Shown: positions 21,978 to 34,800 of the stretch, piece after piece
Numbering within the stretch: the first letter of the stretch is position 1
Layout of the letters: every line of letters starts with the position of its first letter
NCBI GenBank assembly: GCA_036435485.1
Contig: CM071596.1
Coordinates: 136,549,001-136,613,000, forward strand
Reading direction: 5' to 3'
DNA length: 64,000 nucleotides
From: Saposhnikovia divaricata
Lineage: Eukaryota > Streptophyta > Magnoliopsida > Apiales > Apiaceae
Made by a program: the position numbers and the translations under genes
Notes under the pieces: model-generated
The model's database searches: none
Told to the model about the DNA's origin: nothing
What the model saw: only the letters and a program-made list of their open reading frames with translations

Positions 21978-23222
21978 ATTCCTATTATTAGAAGTCATCC
22001 ACTAGATAATGTTCTTGGAGACTTGAATAAAGGAGTTCAAACGCGGTCACAAGTACAAAACATTGTGAATCATCTTAGTTTTCTATCACAAATAGAACCT
22101 AAGACCGCTAAAGAAGCTTTGCTAGACGAGGATTGGATCTCGGCAACGCAAGATGAATTACTATAATTCACTCGTAGCAAAGTGTGGTAACTTGTTCCAA
22201 AACCCAAAGATACTTCCATAATTGGAACCAAATGGGTATTTAGAAACAAGTTAGATGAAAACGGAACAGTTGTTAGAAATAAAGCGAGATTAGTCGCTCA
22301 AGGCTATACCCAAATGGAAGGGATAGACTTTGATGAAACTTATGCACCCGTAGCACGAATCGAATCAATTCAAATGCTATTAGCATACGCGTGTCATAAA
22401 GATTTCAAGGTATACCAAATGGATGTCAAATCGGCCTTCTTAAACGGGATTTTAGAAGAAGAAGTTTATGTCAAACAACCTCCTGGTTTTGAAGATGCCA
22501 CACATCCGGAATATGTATACAAATTATACAAAGCTCTATACGGCTTAAAACAAGCTCCAAGAGCTTGGTATGAAAGGTTGAGCAAGTTCCTATTAGAAAA
22601 TAACTTTAAAATGGGAACGACCGATAAAACCTTATTTACAAGACAAGAAAAAGATGATATCTTGCTTGTACAAATATACGTAGATGACATCATCTTTGGT
22701 TCAACCAATGATGCACTATGTAAAGAATTCTCTCATAATATGAGCAAAGAATTCGAAATGAGTATGATGGGTGAATTAAATTTCTTCTTAGGATTGCAAA
22801 TAAGGCAATCGGATGAAGGCATACATATTTCACAATCGAAATATTGTAAAGAAATGCTCAAGAAATTTGAAATGGAAAATTCAAAACCCATATCTACTCC
22901 TATGTCTACTTCTGATAAATTAACAGAAGATTCCAACGGAATACCCGTTGACACTAAGAAATATCGAGGTATGATTGGTAGCTTGCTATATATTATCGCA
23001 AGTCGTCCCGATATTCAATATAGTGTTGGTAAGTGTGCTAGATTCCAAGTAGCACCAAAAGAATCTCATTTATTCGCGGTAAAACGGATATTGAGATATT
23101 TAAAAGGAACCACTGACGTAGGTCTATGGTATCCAAAAGGAGTACCATTTGACTTAGTATGCTTTTCTGATTCGGACTATGCCAGGCATTTAGTCGACAG
23201 AAAAAGTACAAGTGGTACATGA
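21978..23222 (+). pseudogene. Sirevirus pol, linker and reverse transcriptase
   Basis: In phase with the preceding part. The linker has stops TAA at 22164-22166 and TAA at 22188-22190. RT is open from about 22191: GTKWVFRNKLDENG, ARLVAQGY, DVKSAFLNG, the catalytic YVDDIIFG at 22677, and SKYCKEMLKKF. The RNase H start SDSDYA follows near 23170, then TGA at 23220-23222 replaces a codon in the usual TSGTCQFLG block. Four in-frame stops in pol with no frameshift point to point mutation after insertion. Confidence 0.9.
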
Positions 23223-23624
23223 CAGTTTCTGGGAGGATGCCTAGTGTCTTCGTTTTCCAAGAAACAAAATTCGGTATCTTTCTCCACTACGGAAGCGGAG
23301 TATATAGCGGCCGCAAAATGTTGTGCTCAAATATTATGGATGAAGCAAACATTAGCCGACTATAATACTAAATTTAATGTGATCTCAATCTTATGCGATA
23401 ACACGAGTGCTATTGATCTTAGAAAAAATCCCGTGTTACACTCAAGATCTAAGCATATAGATGTGAGACATCATTTCTTACGTGATCATGTCAATAAAGG
23501 CGATATAAAATTGACTCATATAGAAACTGAGTACAATCTCGCAGACATATTCACGAAACCATTGAATTCCGAACGATTCACTAAACTCCGTTTGGATTTA
23601 GGAATATTGGAAATTCCAAAATAA
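23223..23624 (+). pseudogene. Sirevirus pol, RNase H
   Basis: Same phase after the TGA at 23220. It contains STTEAEYIAA and CDNTSAI (second and third catalytic acids), the HIDVRHHFLRDHV block and the usual end ADIFTKPL, stopping at 23622-23624. RNase H would remove the RNA strand after minus-strand synthesis. Confidence 0.9.
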
Positions 23625-24000
23625 TGGTTTACATTGATATATCAATATTATCAATATTTATATATTCTTGTGAGAAAAATTATCATTATTTATAGTCATC
23701 TCACGAATTATACATCCTTCGGGATAATTGTTTCTCTAAAACTCAGATTCATCGATAATGATAACATATGAAACTTTATCGATCGGGTTTTATCGAGAAC
23801 TATTCTAGTAAATATTTATCGGAATTAATTTCGGAAATATTTCTGAGATACTAAATAAATGACATTTATCTCAAATACAAAGAATCAAAACATTAGTATA
23901 ATTAATCATATTTAAGATATTATTATATTAATATATAATAATTATTATTAAAATATTTTCAAAAATATATTTATTATTTTCAGATTAATAATATATTCTT
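23625..24000 (+). other. AT-rich spacer after Sirevirus pol
   Basis: About 375 bases, strongly AT-rich (runs such as ATTATTATTAAAATATT), no gene or motif that I can support. Confidence 0.6.
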
Positions 24001-26138
24001 GACCCAGTCCATGTATTTTTTTTGGCCAGCCCAACTCAGCTGACCCAGTCCAATCCACTAAACCCTACGATCTGGACCGTTCATTATAAGGATGATTCAA
24101 TCTCGGCCGTTTATTCAGAATATATATATACTATCTAAGCACACAATTTTCATTTGTGTGTGTATACTGCTCAGCCGCAGAGCTCTCGTCTCTCATACAA
24201 ACCCTAATCTCTCTCTCTCTCTCGCCGCGTTTTCAAATCTCTCGATCTAAACCCTAATTTTCTTCTAAATTAGAGTATCTAAACACTAAATCGAGTCTAT
24301 CTATCATTGTTTATATCGATTAATCCAAGAATCGATATGAATCGCAGCTGATTTAGGTTAGAATGAAATGATTTTGAAAATCAAGTCGTTATCACTTCAA
24401 TTGATATCGATTTATGGATCAAAATCGACAAATATATACATATATACACCACATATACACACACAAATGCACAAATTCAGTTTATCTTCAAGTTTTTCAA
24501 AGCCCTAATTCGATCTTCGAGATTTTTGTGCAGGGAAGATGAAGTTAACAAAAGATCAAGGCTTAGCTATGATAAATAGCTTCAGATCAAGCTTCGAAAC
24601 AACGTAAATCGGCGGAATCGTTCTCGACTCAGTGAGTCGACTCGGTGAGTCAACTCAGTTCTTGACGAGTTATGGATCGGTAAGTACTCGAGAAGACTAC
24701 GAGGGCTCGAGCAAAGGTATAAATTCGTTTAATCTCAGAAACATGTGTGTTCTATATTAAATATGTGTGCTTACATTTACTTGAACTTTCGTAGTTATTG
24801 ATGTAGCATCTCTACATGAGCTCGTATTTAAATCTCTCTGTGATGTGTTGAACTGTGTGAGGTCTGTGTGGCTACTTAAAGTATTCAAAGTATTGATATG
24901 ATTTTTATTTGATTAAATTGGATTCGAATATAGAAATAAGTTTTGATTTATTAAGTTTATATCTCTGACTTGGTAACACAAGTTACGTTTTTAAAATGAT
25001 TTAAAACATCTGATGGAGTTATGTGAGTGGACTAAGATATTTTGTAAACTGGCATCTATTGTCATTAATATGCGAATATGAATAGTGTCAAAACTTGTGG
25101 GACTTGGTCAATTGCTTGCTCCTGTACTGTGTTCTAGTCTAGCTGTCTCTGATAAGAAATTATGATGTAAGTGGTGGATTAGTCAACTTAATTCACTTGA
25201 AATTTCATGTATAAAGAAGTTCACAGGGATCTTCTCTTGGCTACTGAATAGTCAAGTTTGGCTGTGATATTATCTATAACTGCTATGTCTGAACTCTGTG
25301 TCTAATATGTGCAACTTGACTTGGATATAATCTCTTGGAACTATATAAATTGATTGAACCTTGTTGATACAGTGAGAGTTTAAGAAATGGAGATGGTTTA
25401 TCTTAGTTACTTATTTGAGGTGACTGCAATTTTTATTTATTGATGAACTTGAATTCTGTATTTTTATGTGATATCTAATTGATGCTTGACTATTTAGTGC
25501 AAATAGTGTGTACTGGTTAGATTTTGTTAATTATGGTTTGATAGCTAGTAACTAAATACATGTATACACACTCACACACCTGCCCTCATCCAAAGACCTG
25601 GCTGGGGATCCTCTTGAGAACCCCAGTATCTGGACACTGGGACGATAACGGCCACTTAGAAAAATTTAGGATTCATTTCTTATATTTATTCAATCAGAGT
25701 GATATGTAAAACCATTATTGTATTCTATGTGCTGTGCATGTCTGAGTGGTATGGAAATTCCTGTGTGCATTTATCAAACATAATCTGTGCTCCTTAAATA
25801 CAATATAGTATGTTTGTCTGTTGTGCAGAGTCACTGTCAATCAATCATATATAATATATGGAACCTTGAGTCTTTAATATATTCTTATAGTACTAAAAGT
25901 GGTAGCTTGGCATTAATTAAAGATGACCTCAGTTGGACTTTTAGGATTCACCAAGTTGCTTTTGGAAAAATCCTTTTAGTAGAGTCAGCCATGTGTCCCC
26001 TGCATTTGTATGCTAAATTTGTCATATATATCCTGCACTTGCCCAAGTTTTTAACATCAAAATTTTCTGCATATAAATTCACCTATATTTGTCAAGAGTC
26101 AAGTTGCCAAACACTATTCAAGGTACTATCTTGAGTCA

Positions 26139-26189
<51 letters not shown>

Positions 26190-26504
26190 CATGTATAGAA
26201 AAACACCTTGCATGAGTCTGTCTCTTGTGCATGCTTGCATCCGGATTTGCACTTAACATTTCATTCATTGAGCTACTAAAGAGATATCATCTGACATGAA
26301 GCATCTCTGTCAATTTGCATAAAATCTTATATTCTTATATGCATGCTTTGTAACTCATTTAATGAAAACACTATAGAGTTTTTGAACTGCATCACTAGTG
26401 GGATTACATGAAATCATGTGCATACTTGAGTTAAATCTTATCCTTGCTAATTGCTTATAAATATACATATGCATGCATAACAATCACACACTCCTGCACT
26501 CCTT
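24001..26504 (+). promoter_or_regulatory. Promoter-like and 5' UTR intron-like tract upstream of extra ORF
   Basis: This 2.5-kb tract between pol and the extra ORF has the look of a plant gene 5' region. A TATATATATA stretch lies near 24120. Teloboxes AAACCCTAA are at 24199-24207 and 24249-24257, with a CT-repeat initiator-like patch at 24207-24222. A strong donor-like GTAAGTA stands at 24680, and an acceptor-like pyrimidine run ending TTGTGCAG at 25828; between them is T-rich, stop-filled sequence of about 1.15 kb. A small ORF of 22 codons begins at ATG 24539. An (AT)n run lies at 26139-26185. These are motif-level observations; neither transcription nor splicing is shown. Confidence 0.4.
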
Positions 26505-27953
26505 ATGGAATTTACACCATTGCATCCCAACCCTAAAGCCAAAAATCTTACTCTCCTTCCTCTGTTTCCAACCATGAGTAAGAAAAATTTCAACCACTCT
26601 CTCTATGCTCCCTTCACACAATACTGTCACCCTGATAATTCCAAAGAACACTATCACAAGAAAATAAAACAAGAACCTTCACATCTAAATGAGTTTGCAT
26701 ACTTCTCACATGGAAGCAAACTTCCAACTTTTAGAAACCCTAACCCTAACTTTGCTTTTCAAGCCATGCCAAATTTTGAGAAATCTGTTAACTCCCACAA
26801 AGCAAGAACAAACATCAAACCCCCAAGCCCTACCCTTGTGAGACTTGCCAATACTGGTAAACTCAATAGGATGCTCAAAAATAACCAACCAGGAATGATG
26901 GTGTATGTTCCACAAGGTGGTGATGTTCACAACATGTTCACTAGTGTCAAATGGGAAAATTTTGTGTTTTATAGGGGTCAAAACTTCTATACTCATCTGA
27001 TTGCTGAATACTATGCTAATATGGAGGTACAACAAAGAGTTAATAGGGTGTTCTATCTGAGTTCTTTTGTGAATGGTAAAAACATCCATGTTGATCATAA
27101 TGTGCTTTGCAAGTCCCTTAGGTTAAGAGATAAATTGTCTAACCTTCCTTGTGTTAACATCTTTGATAAGTTTGTGTTTAACCAAAGTGAGTATAATTTG
27201 TTTCTCGGTCTATTTTGTGAAGAGGATGTGCCTGAGGGGCTGTGTGCTAGAGAATTTGTTGTCCACTTTAGACATTTTCTACCTAGATTCCAACAACTGG
27301 CTATAATTCTTAGGGAAAATGTTTTGCCAAAACCCAAACATGATAATTTCTTTAACTTTGTTGACTTAAAAGTCATGTTTAAGATAGTGTCCAATACCAT
27401 AGATTTCAATGTCAGTTATGTTATTGTGCTAAATATGATAAATGCCTATAACAATGATTTCATGCCATATGGTTTGCTTCTCACTTCTGTTTTCGAAACC
27501 TATTATGTGCATATGTCTAGGATGCATCTTAATAAGATGGAGTTTTGTGCAATTGATGGTCTTACTCAACCTAAGCTTTCTCTTAAGAACTGTCAAACTA
27601 GCCACCCAAACAAGGTTGTCATACCCTCACTTGCTCCTAAAACTGATGTTTACGCTATTCTTAGAGAAGAGGTCAATAAGCTAAGTTTGGAAATTGACAT
27701 CCTTAAAGAGTCAAATTTCGAATTTAACAATAGGGTTGAGTATCTAGAGGGAAAGAATTATAAGGATAAGGGTAAAATGATTGAGAATGCTATTGTTGAA
27801 CCTGCTAAAGACACTGAGACTAAGTTGGTTGGTGAACTTTGTGCTATTGGTAATGATGATGATATGGAGAAGATATATGCTTCCTTGCCTGATCTAGGTG
27901 AAGATCTTGGTGTCGTTTCTGCTGAACTTGTTATGATTCATCCTGCTACTTGA
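26505..27953 (+). CDS. Sirevirus extra 3' ORF (482 residues), transposon-protein-like
   Basis: ATG at 26505, no internal stop, although pol upstream is broken. The N-terminal 100 residues are basic and proline/asparagine-rich. Residues about 140-340 (VYVPQGGDVHNMFTSVKWEN, LIAEYYANMEV, NRVFYLSSFVNGKNIHVDH, AREFVVHFRHFLPRF, FGLLLTSVFET-like PYGLLLTSVFETYYVHM) follow the pattern of the putative plant transposon protein domain that occurs in extra ORFs of Athila and Sirevirus elements. A helix with heptad-like Leu/Glu spacing follows at about 385-415, then an acidic tail. I see no clear signal peptide or membrane anchor, so calling it an envelope protein is not supported. In Sireviruses the slot after pol often holds such an ORF, usually closer to pol than the 2.9 kb seen here. 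Function unknown. Confidence 0.7.
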   Translation: MEFTPLHPNPKAKNLTLLPLFPTMSKKNFNHSLYAPFTQYCHPDNSKEHYHKKIKQEPSHLNEFAYFSHGSKLPTFRNPNPNFAFQAMPNFEKSVNSHKARTNIKPPSPTLVRLANTGKLNRMLKNNQPGMMVYVPQGGDVHNMFTSVKWENFVFYRGQNFYTHLIAEYYANMEVQQRVNRVFYLSSFVNGKNIHVDHNVLCKSLRLRDKLSNLPCVNIFDKFVFNQSEYNLFLGLFCEEDVPEGLCAREFVVHFRHFLPRFQQLAIILRENVLPKPKHDNFFNFVDLKVMFKIVSNTIDFNVSYVIVLNMINAYNNDFMPYGLLLTSVFETYYVHMSRMHLNKMEFCAIDGLTQPKLSLKNCQTSHPNKVVIPSLAPKTDVYAILREEVNKLSLEIDILKESNFEFNNRVEYLEGKNYKDKGKMIENAIVEPAKDTETKLVGELCAIGNDDDMEKIYASLPDLGEDLGVVSAELVMIHPAT

Positions 27954-28800
27954 CTACATGTTCTGTGATTCTCTATGCCGTTTTGTTATAGTTTGCAACA
28001 TGTCCTTTAATTCTGCTTGATGTTTAAATCTGTTTTGCTTCTGGTATGATGTTGTTGTTGTTTCACTCAAAGGGGTTGTCTTTGAGTTAGAATAAAACTT
28101 CTGCAGGTAGTTCCTCATAATCAGTGAACCACACTGATTATCCTCGAACTTTTTGAATGTATATAGAACTTGCATTGACTAATTTATTATCTATGCACTT
28201 ATCATATACATCTAAGGATATCATTGACATGGCATGCATGCGATTTAATCTAATAATAAAATATTGCATGTTCCTGATTCCTCTCTTGAGATAGATAGTT
28301 AAATCTGGTAAAAGAATATTGAACGAACTCTTTGCTCTATCGACTGATTCTTTTACTATAAAATGTAGCTTGATCGTATGGTGTATTTGCAGATTTTGAT
28401 TTAAAGAACTGACCACTATAAGCTCACAGCAGTCTTATATGGAATTACAGTTCAAAGAAGAGTACAATATATGTAGTCAGTATGATTGTTTAGATTACAT
28501 TGTAAAGATAAATACATACAGTTGTAAATCTGAATGATTTCTGATATTGATTGTACTGATTATATACCGAACATTTATCAAGATGTTGTACTAAACGTTC
28601 TTAAAAAACGTTATAGACTGAATATCACTTGATAAAGATTGAATGACTTATTATTGAATCTGAATTTAAATATTCATGTATGAATCAAGATTGCCAAAGA
28701 ACGAGCAACTTAGATCAACACAAGAATGATTCGAAAAAGAATCATATAAATATTTCTGAGTAACTTCCCAAAAGAATTCTCGAAAATAAAAAAACGTTTC
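27954..28800 (+). other. Noncoding region after Sirevirus extra ORF
   Basis: AT-rich, no supported gene. Short minus-strand ORFs here (27954-28416) have no recognisable content. Confidence 0.6.
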
Positions 28801-29418
28801 TGATAAAAAGAAACGAAGAAATAGAAAAGAAAGGGAAAGAACTTATCCCAATGGGAAGCACTATTTTTCGGTAATACACCGAATGTAAATGATATTTTTC
28901 GGTAATACTTCAAAATTACAAAAATAGAACATCTGCTACAAAAAGGGGAAGAGATAAAGAAGATGCAAATGATATTGATTCAAAACGAATCATATTCCAA
29001 GGGGAAGCAAAATTTTTGGTAAATACATCAAAAATTACAAAAGCTTACATTAAAAAAAAGAGAAATAAGGGGAAGAAAAATCATTCGGTATTGAATCAAT
29101 TAAATTGGTCTTAACCGAAATGTTCAAAAAGGGAAGAGAAAATTCGAAATCTTTTTTGGATTTATACCAAACAAAAAGGGGAAGAGAAAATTAGACCCCC
29201 CTAATTTAAAATTTTCAAAATTTCTTATATGAATTATGCCTAACATTATTTATTCGTCTCATAAGTTGTTTTGCAGGAATCAATTAGTGGAGAATAAGAG
29301 TTATCTTCGAATCGAGTCTAAAATATTTTTTAAATTCATGCATACACTAAGGGGAAGCACACACGGGTAATTTTTTAAATTTTATGTTTTGTTTGGCAAA
29401 TACCAAAAAGGGGAAGAT
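28801..29418 (+). repeat. Array of repeated polypurine tracts before the 3' LTR
   Basis: GGGGAAG occurs at 28945, 29001, 29069, 29178, 29351 and 29410, with shorter GGGAAG forms at 28853 and 29131. Most are preceded by an A run. The last, AAAAAGGGGAAGAT, abuts the LTR and is the functional PPT. Related TTTTTCGGTAATAC segments alternate with them; one contains TTCGGT-AATAC-ACCGAA, an inverted repeat. Multiplied PPTs before the 3' LTR are a known Sirevirus trait (from memory). Confidence 0.82.
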
Positions 29419-31838
29419 TGAAAGGATATCTTTGATATATTATTTATTTTGGTATTTGTACAATTTAACATAAAATTTAATTACACTTAGTTATCCTCTC
29501 CACTAGGTCATTAATTTAATTGATTTCGTCAAAAGTCAAAAGTCAAATTCTACCAATATCTATTTTTAATTATAAGAGATATTCCATTATTGCGAAAAAT
29601 TAAAATTATATTTTTATGGAATATATCTCTACACCAAGGCAATAAGATCGAAAAAGAAATATTGATATTTAATATTTTTTAGATCTCCATTCCAAAATTG
29701 ATAAGGCGACAGGCTCGAACAAAGAATATTCGAGGATTAATATTCTTTAGAGAACTCATGCTATATTTAAAAACGATCAGTTCTTATTTAAAAATATTCT
29801 GCTTCGCAGTCAAAATGTTTTTATCCTCAAGAATATTAATGTTCAGTGGTAGAATATTAACACTCATTTTTATCTCGTGCCAGAAATATTTAAAGTAATT
29901 TTTCTCCCATATCTTAAATTTATTTCAGTTTCGGAGAAAATTATTTTAAATACTCAAAAATATTTCCTACACTCTCAATATATTTTATATATTGGGAAAT
30001 ATATTCTAAGTATTTATTCAAGTCAAAACATTGGTCAAAAGATGCATCTATTTCATAGAAAGACCAATCGTATTTTATTCGGAACCGAAAGCTGATTTAA
30101 TCATATTAAATCCAAATAAAATACTTCCACTTGCTAGAATGACTTGAAACTTGAGATGAATCACTTAAATGTTATTTTCTATGCATGATAAAATTTTCTG
30201 AGAATTTTGGTCCGGGCACGAAAATCGAGGTAGTGGGTCCACAGTTGACCACGTTTGACCAAGTCTGACCAAGTCAACGTTCACCAAAATTGACCAAAAC
30301 TTCCAGAATTTTATTTTATAATATTTCTTAGTGCCCCATAATTTTAGGATTATTTATTGGGTATTTTCGTATTTTTCGGGTATTTAATTAACGAAACATG
30401 TTACGTATTTAATCGTTAATTGATACGAGTACGATACAATTAATTAGAGCCCAAACACAGCTGGTTTCTTTTTACCAAACCCACTTGGAAGAAACACAAA
30501 ACCACCCCCAACAAACACAAAACCACTTTCCACCTCATCAATCCAAGTGCTTTTCATCTCAACCACTCCATTTACTTTAAATCTCCACCCTTCCTTCCAC
30601 CCAACTCCTCCTATAAATAAACCCCCACCCCCAACCATTTCTACCAATCTAAAGAGCCAAATAAATGCTGGGAATTTAGAAGTGGAAGCTCTCTCAATAT
30701 ATCCAAACACTCTCTACACCCACTTCATCTCAAAAACCTTCTCTTTCTTATATATACTTACATATATACAAGGTTTTTGTTCCAATAAGCTTAGTTCCTT
30801 CAACCAAGCTCTCTCCCACCAAGCAAGCTCCTCTACCACTACTATCCGGCCTCCCGAAGGGCTGCCCAAGTTCGTCCAACACGCCAAAATCCGGCCGAAC
30901 CTCCGACGAATTTTTCCGGCGATATCCAAAAGTGGTAATTTTTAGCTTCACTATTCGAGTCTTAACCGACCATATTTTTATACATATAAGAGCTCTATAT
31001 CTTCATCTTATCTTCTTTATTAAGTTCTTATATCGGATCTCGAAACGAGACCATAAAAATCCGTACAAGGATTAATATTCGAACAACGATTCGAAATATT
31101 ACAACACCTCAAAAAGAGGTTATATTTGACGACGGTCAAATTATTATATCGAGCTTGATTTAATTCCCTTCTATCACCTTAGTGTTCCGAGGGAAAAGAA
31201 TCTATAAGCCACTAATTAAAACTTTAACGCACTTTGGCCGTTAATATTTTATTATTGTGATATATATAATTGTGCTAAAGCGTGATTTGTTTCCCTTCTA
31301 TCACCTCTAGTGTTCCAAGGGAAATAAGTTATTAAGCTTGTATTTATATATTTTCCGTACTTTTTATTCTCGTCCTCACACTTGTGAGTGATTTTACTTT
31401 CCGCGCCTTTTTTTTCCGTCCTCACACTTGTGAGTGATTTTACTTTCCGCACTAATTTAACGCATAATAGCGGCCCTCGGTTTATCCTATAGATAAAACG
31501 AGCTACTTGTCTTCACGTGTGTGTTATATTTGTGTGTGGTGTTTATTTGGCAAAATTAATATTGAAGTGCAAATTGTTAAAGTAAAAATTGTAACACTCT
31601 CGTTTAAATATAAGTACGAATAGTCTATATTAAGACTATATCGAACGAGAAGTTGTGTATCAAAGATCCTTAAGCTATAAAGCGTATCAAGGACTTGATT
31701 TTTACATTACTTCGAAAATAGACGTATTTTCAATAAAGAAGTAATTTTAAGTATACTTCGATCTTTACAAAAAGACGAACCAAAGTATACGATTATAAAC
31801 CTTATAAGCCTACGAGCTTAAAGGACTTAAATATCTAC
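29419..31838 (+). repeat. 3' LTR of plus Sirevirus, left part
   Basis: Matches 14852 onward, beginning TGAAAGGATATC after the PPT. It keeps the W-boxes, TATA box (30612-30619) and palindromes. It is cut at 31838 by the Tekay element; the last five bases TCTAC correspond to the target TTTAC with one change. Confidence 0.93.
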
Positions 31839-34800
31839 TGTAATATCTGGGAATTTCGTACTATTTAAATAATATTATTTGGCATTTAAAATATTATTAT
31901 GTGCCTTAATTGAGGAGTCATTACATGTTTGTGTGATTTTGAATATATGTTACGTGTCTAATTGCTAGATGTGTTGACGTGAAATTTTATTAAAATTCTG
32001 TATAGCTTTTAAATGTTAAAGCATGATTTTTGTTCACTTAAATATTTTTGTAAAATTATGGGAGTTAGTAAAAATTATGAAATCTCTTGTTATATTGTCT
32101 TTATGCATTTAGAGACTTTTTAAAAATAAAGGTTTAATTTATTTTCGAATTAAAGGATTTTACAATGATTTTTCCTAGTTTTTATTCTTTTAAAATATTA
32201 AAACTTGTAAAATCCAAATCTTTTTATAAAACGATTTTAAAAATGTTTTAAAAATATTTTGAGAAGGACAATTTTATGTTTTAAATATATGTGCCAATAA
32301 TTTATTTTTAAATCCAAAGTGTTTTGTAATTAGGATTTTATAAGTCTTTTATTTATCAAATTGCATCATTAAAATATGTTTTAATTAGTGTTAAGTGTGT
32401 GTAACTTGGACAAAACAAAACCCTCCCCTTTTTTTTTATTTTTCACGCGGACAAACCCCCCCCCGGTCTCTTCTTTCTCCCCGTGTCTCTTCTCTCCCCC
32501 TTCTCTCAAAATTCTCTCAACCTCCATTAACCTTCAACCTCAAGAATCAAGGTATTTCTCCATTAAAATCTCATACTATTATATATAAAATTACTCCTCT
32601 CTTCATCCTCTACAACCTCATGTTTTTGGATTTCGATTTTATTCACCTTTCAAATTAGGGTTTTCGAAAATCAAGCTTTCAAGGTAAGTTTTTGTGGGTT
32701 TTGTTGGTTGGGTATACTCCTTGTAAGAGACCCACGAAATTACGGGCTCTTCGGAGGATCCCAAACCTTCGGCCATGATCGAAAGTGAGCCGAAGGGTTG
32801 CATGCAAGTGTTAATTCATTGATTTTACGAAATTACTATATGATATGTGATTGCATGTTAGTGTTTACAAGTTTTTAAGTTAAGTTTAATGATGGGTATA
32901 AGTTTTTATGAGATTACAAGGTGTGGGCATGTATGTTTTGTGAATTGATGTTTGTTAGTAGGTGTAAATCAATAAGGGTTTAGGGTTTTGATGATTTAAT
33001 GTTATGAAATTTGATGGGTTAAAGTTATAGTTTGATTTTGAGTTGTAAATTGTAAGTTAGTGATGTTGGGTATTGAGATATTGGATGGTGAATCAAAATT
33101 GTGTGTAAATATGGTGTAAGTCATTGTGAGAAATTTGGTGTGGGGTGTTAGTGTTGGAGAGAAAGAGGCCGAGAGAGAGAGATTGATGGAGAGGGAGAGA
33201 GACCGAGAGGGAGAAAGGAGAGAGATGGAGAGGGAGAAGCCGAGGGAGAGAGAGAGAAGCCGAGGGAGGGAGAGAGAGGCCGAGAGGCCGAGAGAGAGAG
33301 AGAAGGAGGGAGCCGAGAGGGAGAGGAAGAGAGATTGTGGTGAACTTGTATGAATTCTTGAGAGTAAATTGCTTAAAGTAATTGCATGTTATGTGAATTA
33401 AATTGTTACATGATTATTGTTATGTGAATTTGAATAATTGGATTGAATAGTAAGTACGTGTGGTGATAGTAATTTGGTTACGACTTGCATGAGTTGTGTT
33501 TTGCTTGAGAATTTTTGGTGGAACAATAAGAGTATATCTTAGCCTAATTGATTATTTGAAAATTTTCTAAGTATCGTCTTATAAATTAGAAGTGCATATA
33601 GGTTTTATAAGTGATAATGATTTAATTGCGAAATTGTTTACTTGGAGATTTGTAAGTGATTTTGGATAGAGTTATATACATATGAGTATAATTTGACTCC
33701 TTGGACCGGTTGTATTCCGGTATGGTATGACGATGATACAAAGGAAATGCTGCCGAATTTTTTTAAAACTCTATAAGTACAACTTTCAAACCCAAGGCAC
33801 GTTTCCAATGTTAAGTCGTGATATCATTAGTTATGCTATGCTATAATACATTATAAGTTATGTGACTTGATGTGCTACGTGACTTATGTGACTACGTGTA
33901 TATATAAGTATATATGTGGAGTACTATAAAGATATCGTTGGGGCACTAGGTTACTAAGTCATCTTGTGGTATGTAAACAATGAGGGGAAAATTAAGATAC
34001 TGATTATATTTTATATAGGTCCCAGTAGGAGGCCAGGCAAGGAGCCGATCAAGGAAGATAGTTGAATAGTGCGAGCAAGTGAATTAAGGCAAGTGTACTA
34101 TCCTACCTTGTTGTTACCATATGATGAATGCCATGAGATATTGAATTGTTAGTTTGTTACAAACTAGTTCTTTCCGACCTTATTATTGTCATATACATTG
34201 TGATTGATTTCATATCCCTTGAACTTGACTTGACTTGCTAATCGATAATCATATTTCTTGGAAAACCTTTTTATAACCTTATCGAATTCTTGAATTCTTG
34301 AACCAACTACTTAAATATCTTCTTGTACTTAAACTCGTTTCTATCTAAAAACAATTGTTGATTCTTGATTAACCTTTCGTGATTAAACTTTCTTGAATTA
34401 ACCTTTCCTGACTTAACCAAGTTATACTAAACAGAATCCCAACTCCCAAGAATTCAGAATGATTGACTTTCTTCACTTTACCTTATCATTTATTTGAAAT
34501 TTGAGAATCCTATTCTTGTTGATTAACAACTTGATATAACATTGATATTCTTGTTTCTTTGAGATGAATTGAATTTGATAAACATTGTTGGACCTAAATG
34601 GAATTGGATGGAATGTTACTTTGACCGAGGCGCCGGTCCAAATCATGTTACTATTATAGGCCAACGTGTGCCTGGGATCCCCTTATATTTGGTGAACACC
34701 GTATTGGATATGCGGGTTCGGAGCTTTGTCGTGGGCTGATCACCCAGCGTTGCTCGTAGCGTCTTATCAGATATTCCAATTCCTTCTCATTTTATTTTGA

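Noticed and set aside
26738..26754. Telomere-like AAACCCTAACCCTAAC
   Set aside because: It lies within the 482-codon ORF and encodes NPNPNF in frame; two units only, so not an interstitial telomere.
26505..27953. Envelope protein call for the Sirevirus extra ORF
   Set aside because: No signal peptide or transmembrane segment visible; the pattern fits a plant transposon protein domain instead.
30547..30945. 132-codon ORF in the Sirevirus LTR
   Set aside because: Its TTG start and low-complexity content, and the shorter form in the other LTR (16112-16339), argue against a gene.
33126..33353. ORF of Glu/Arg repeats
   Set aside because: Translation of the GA-rich minisatellite in an LTR; no ATG-supported gene structure or domain.
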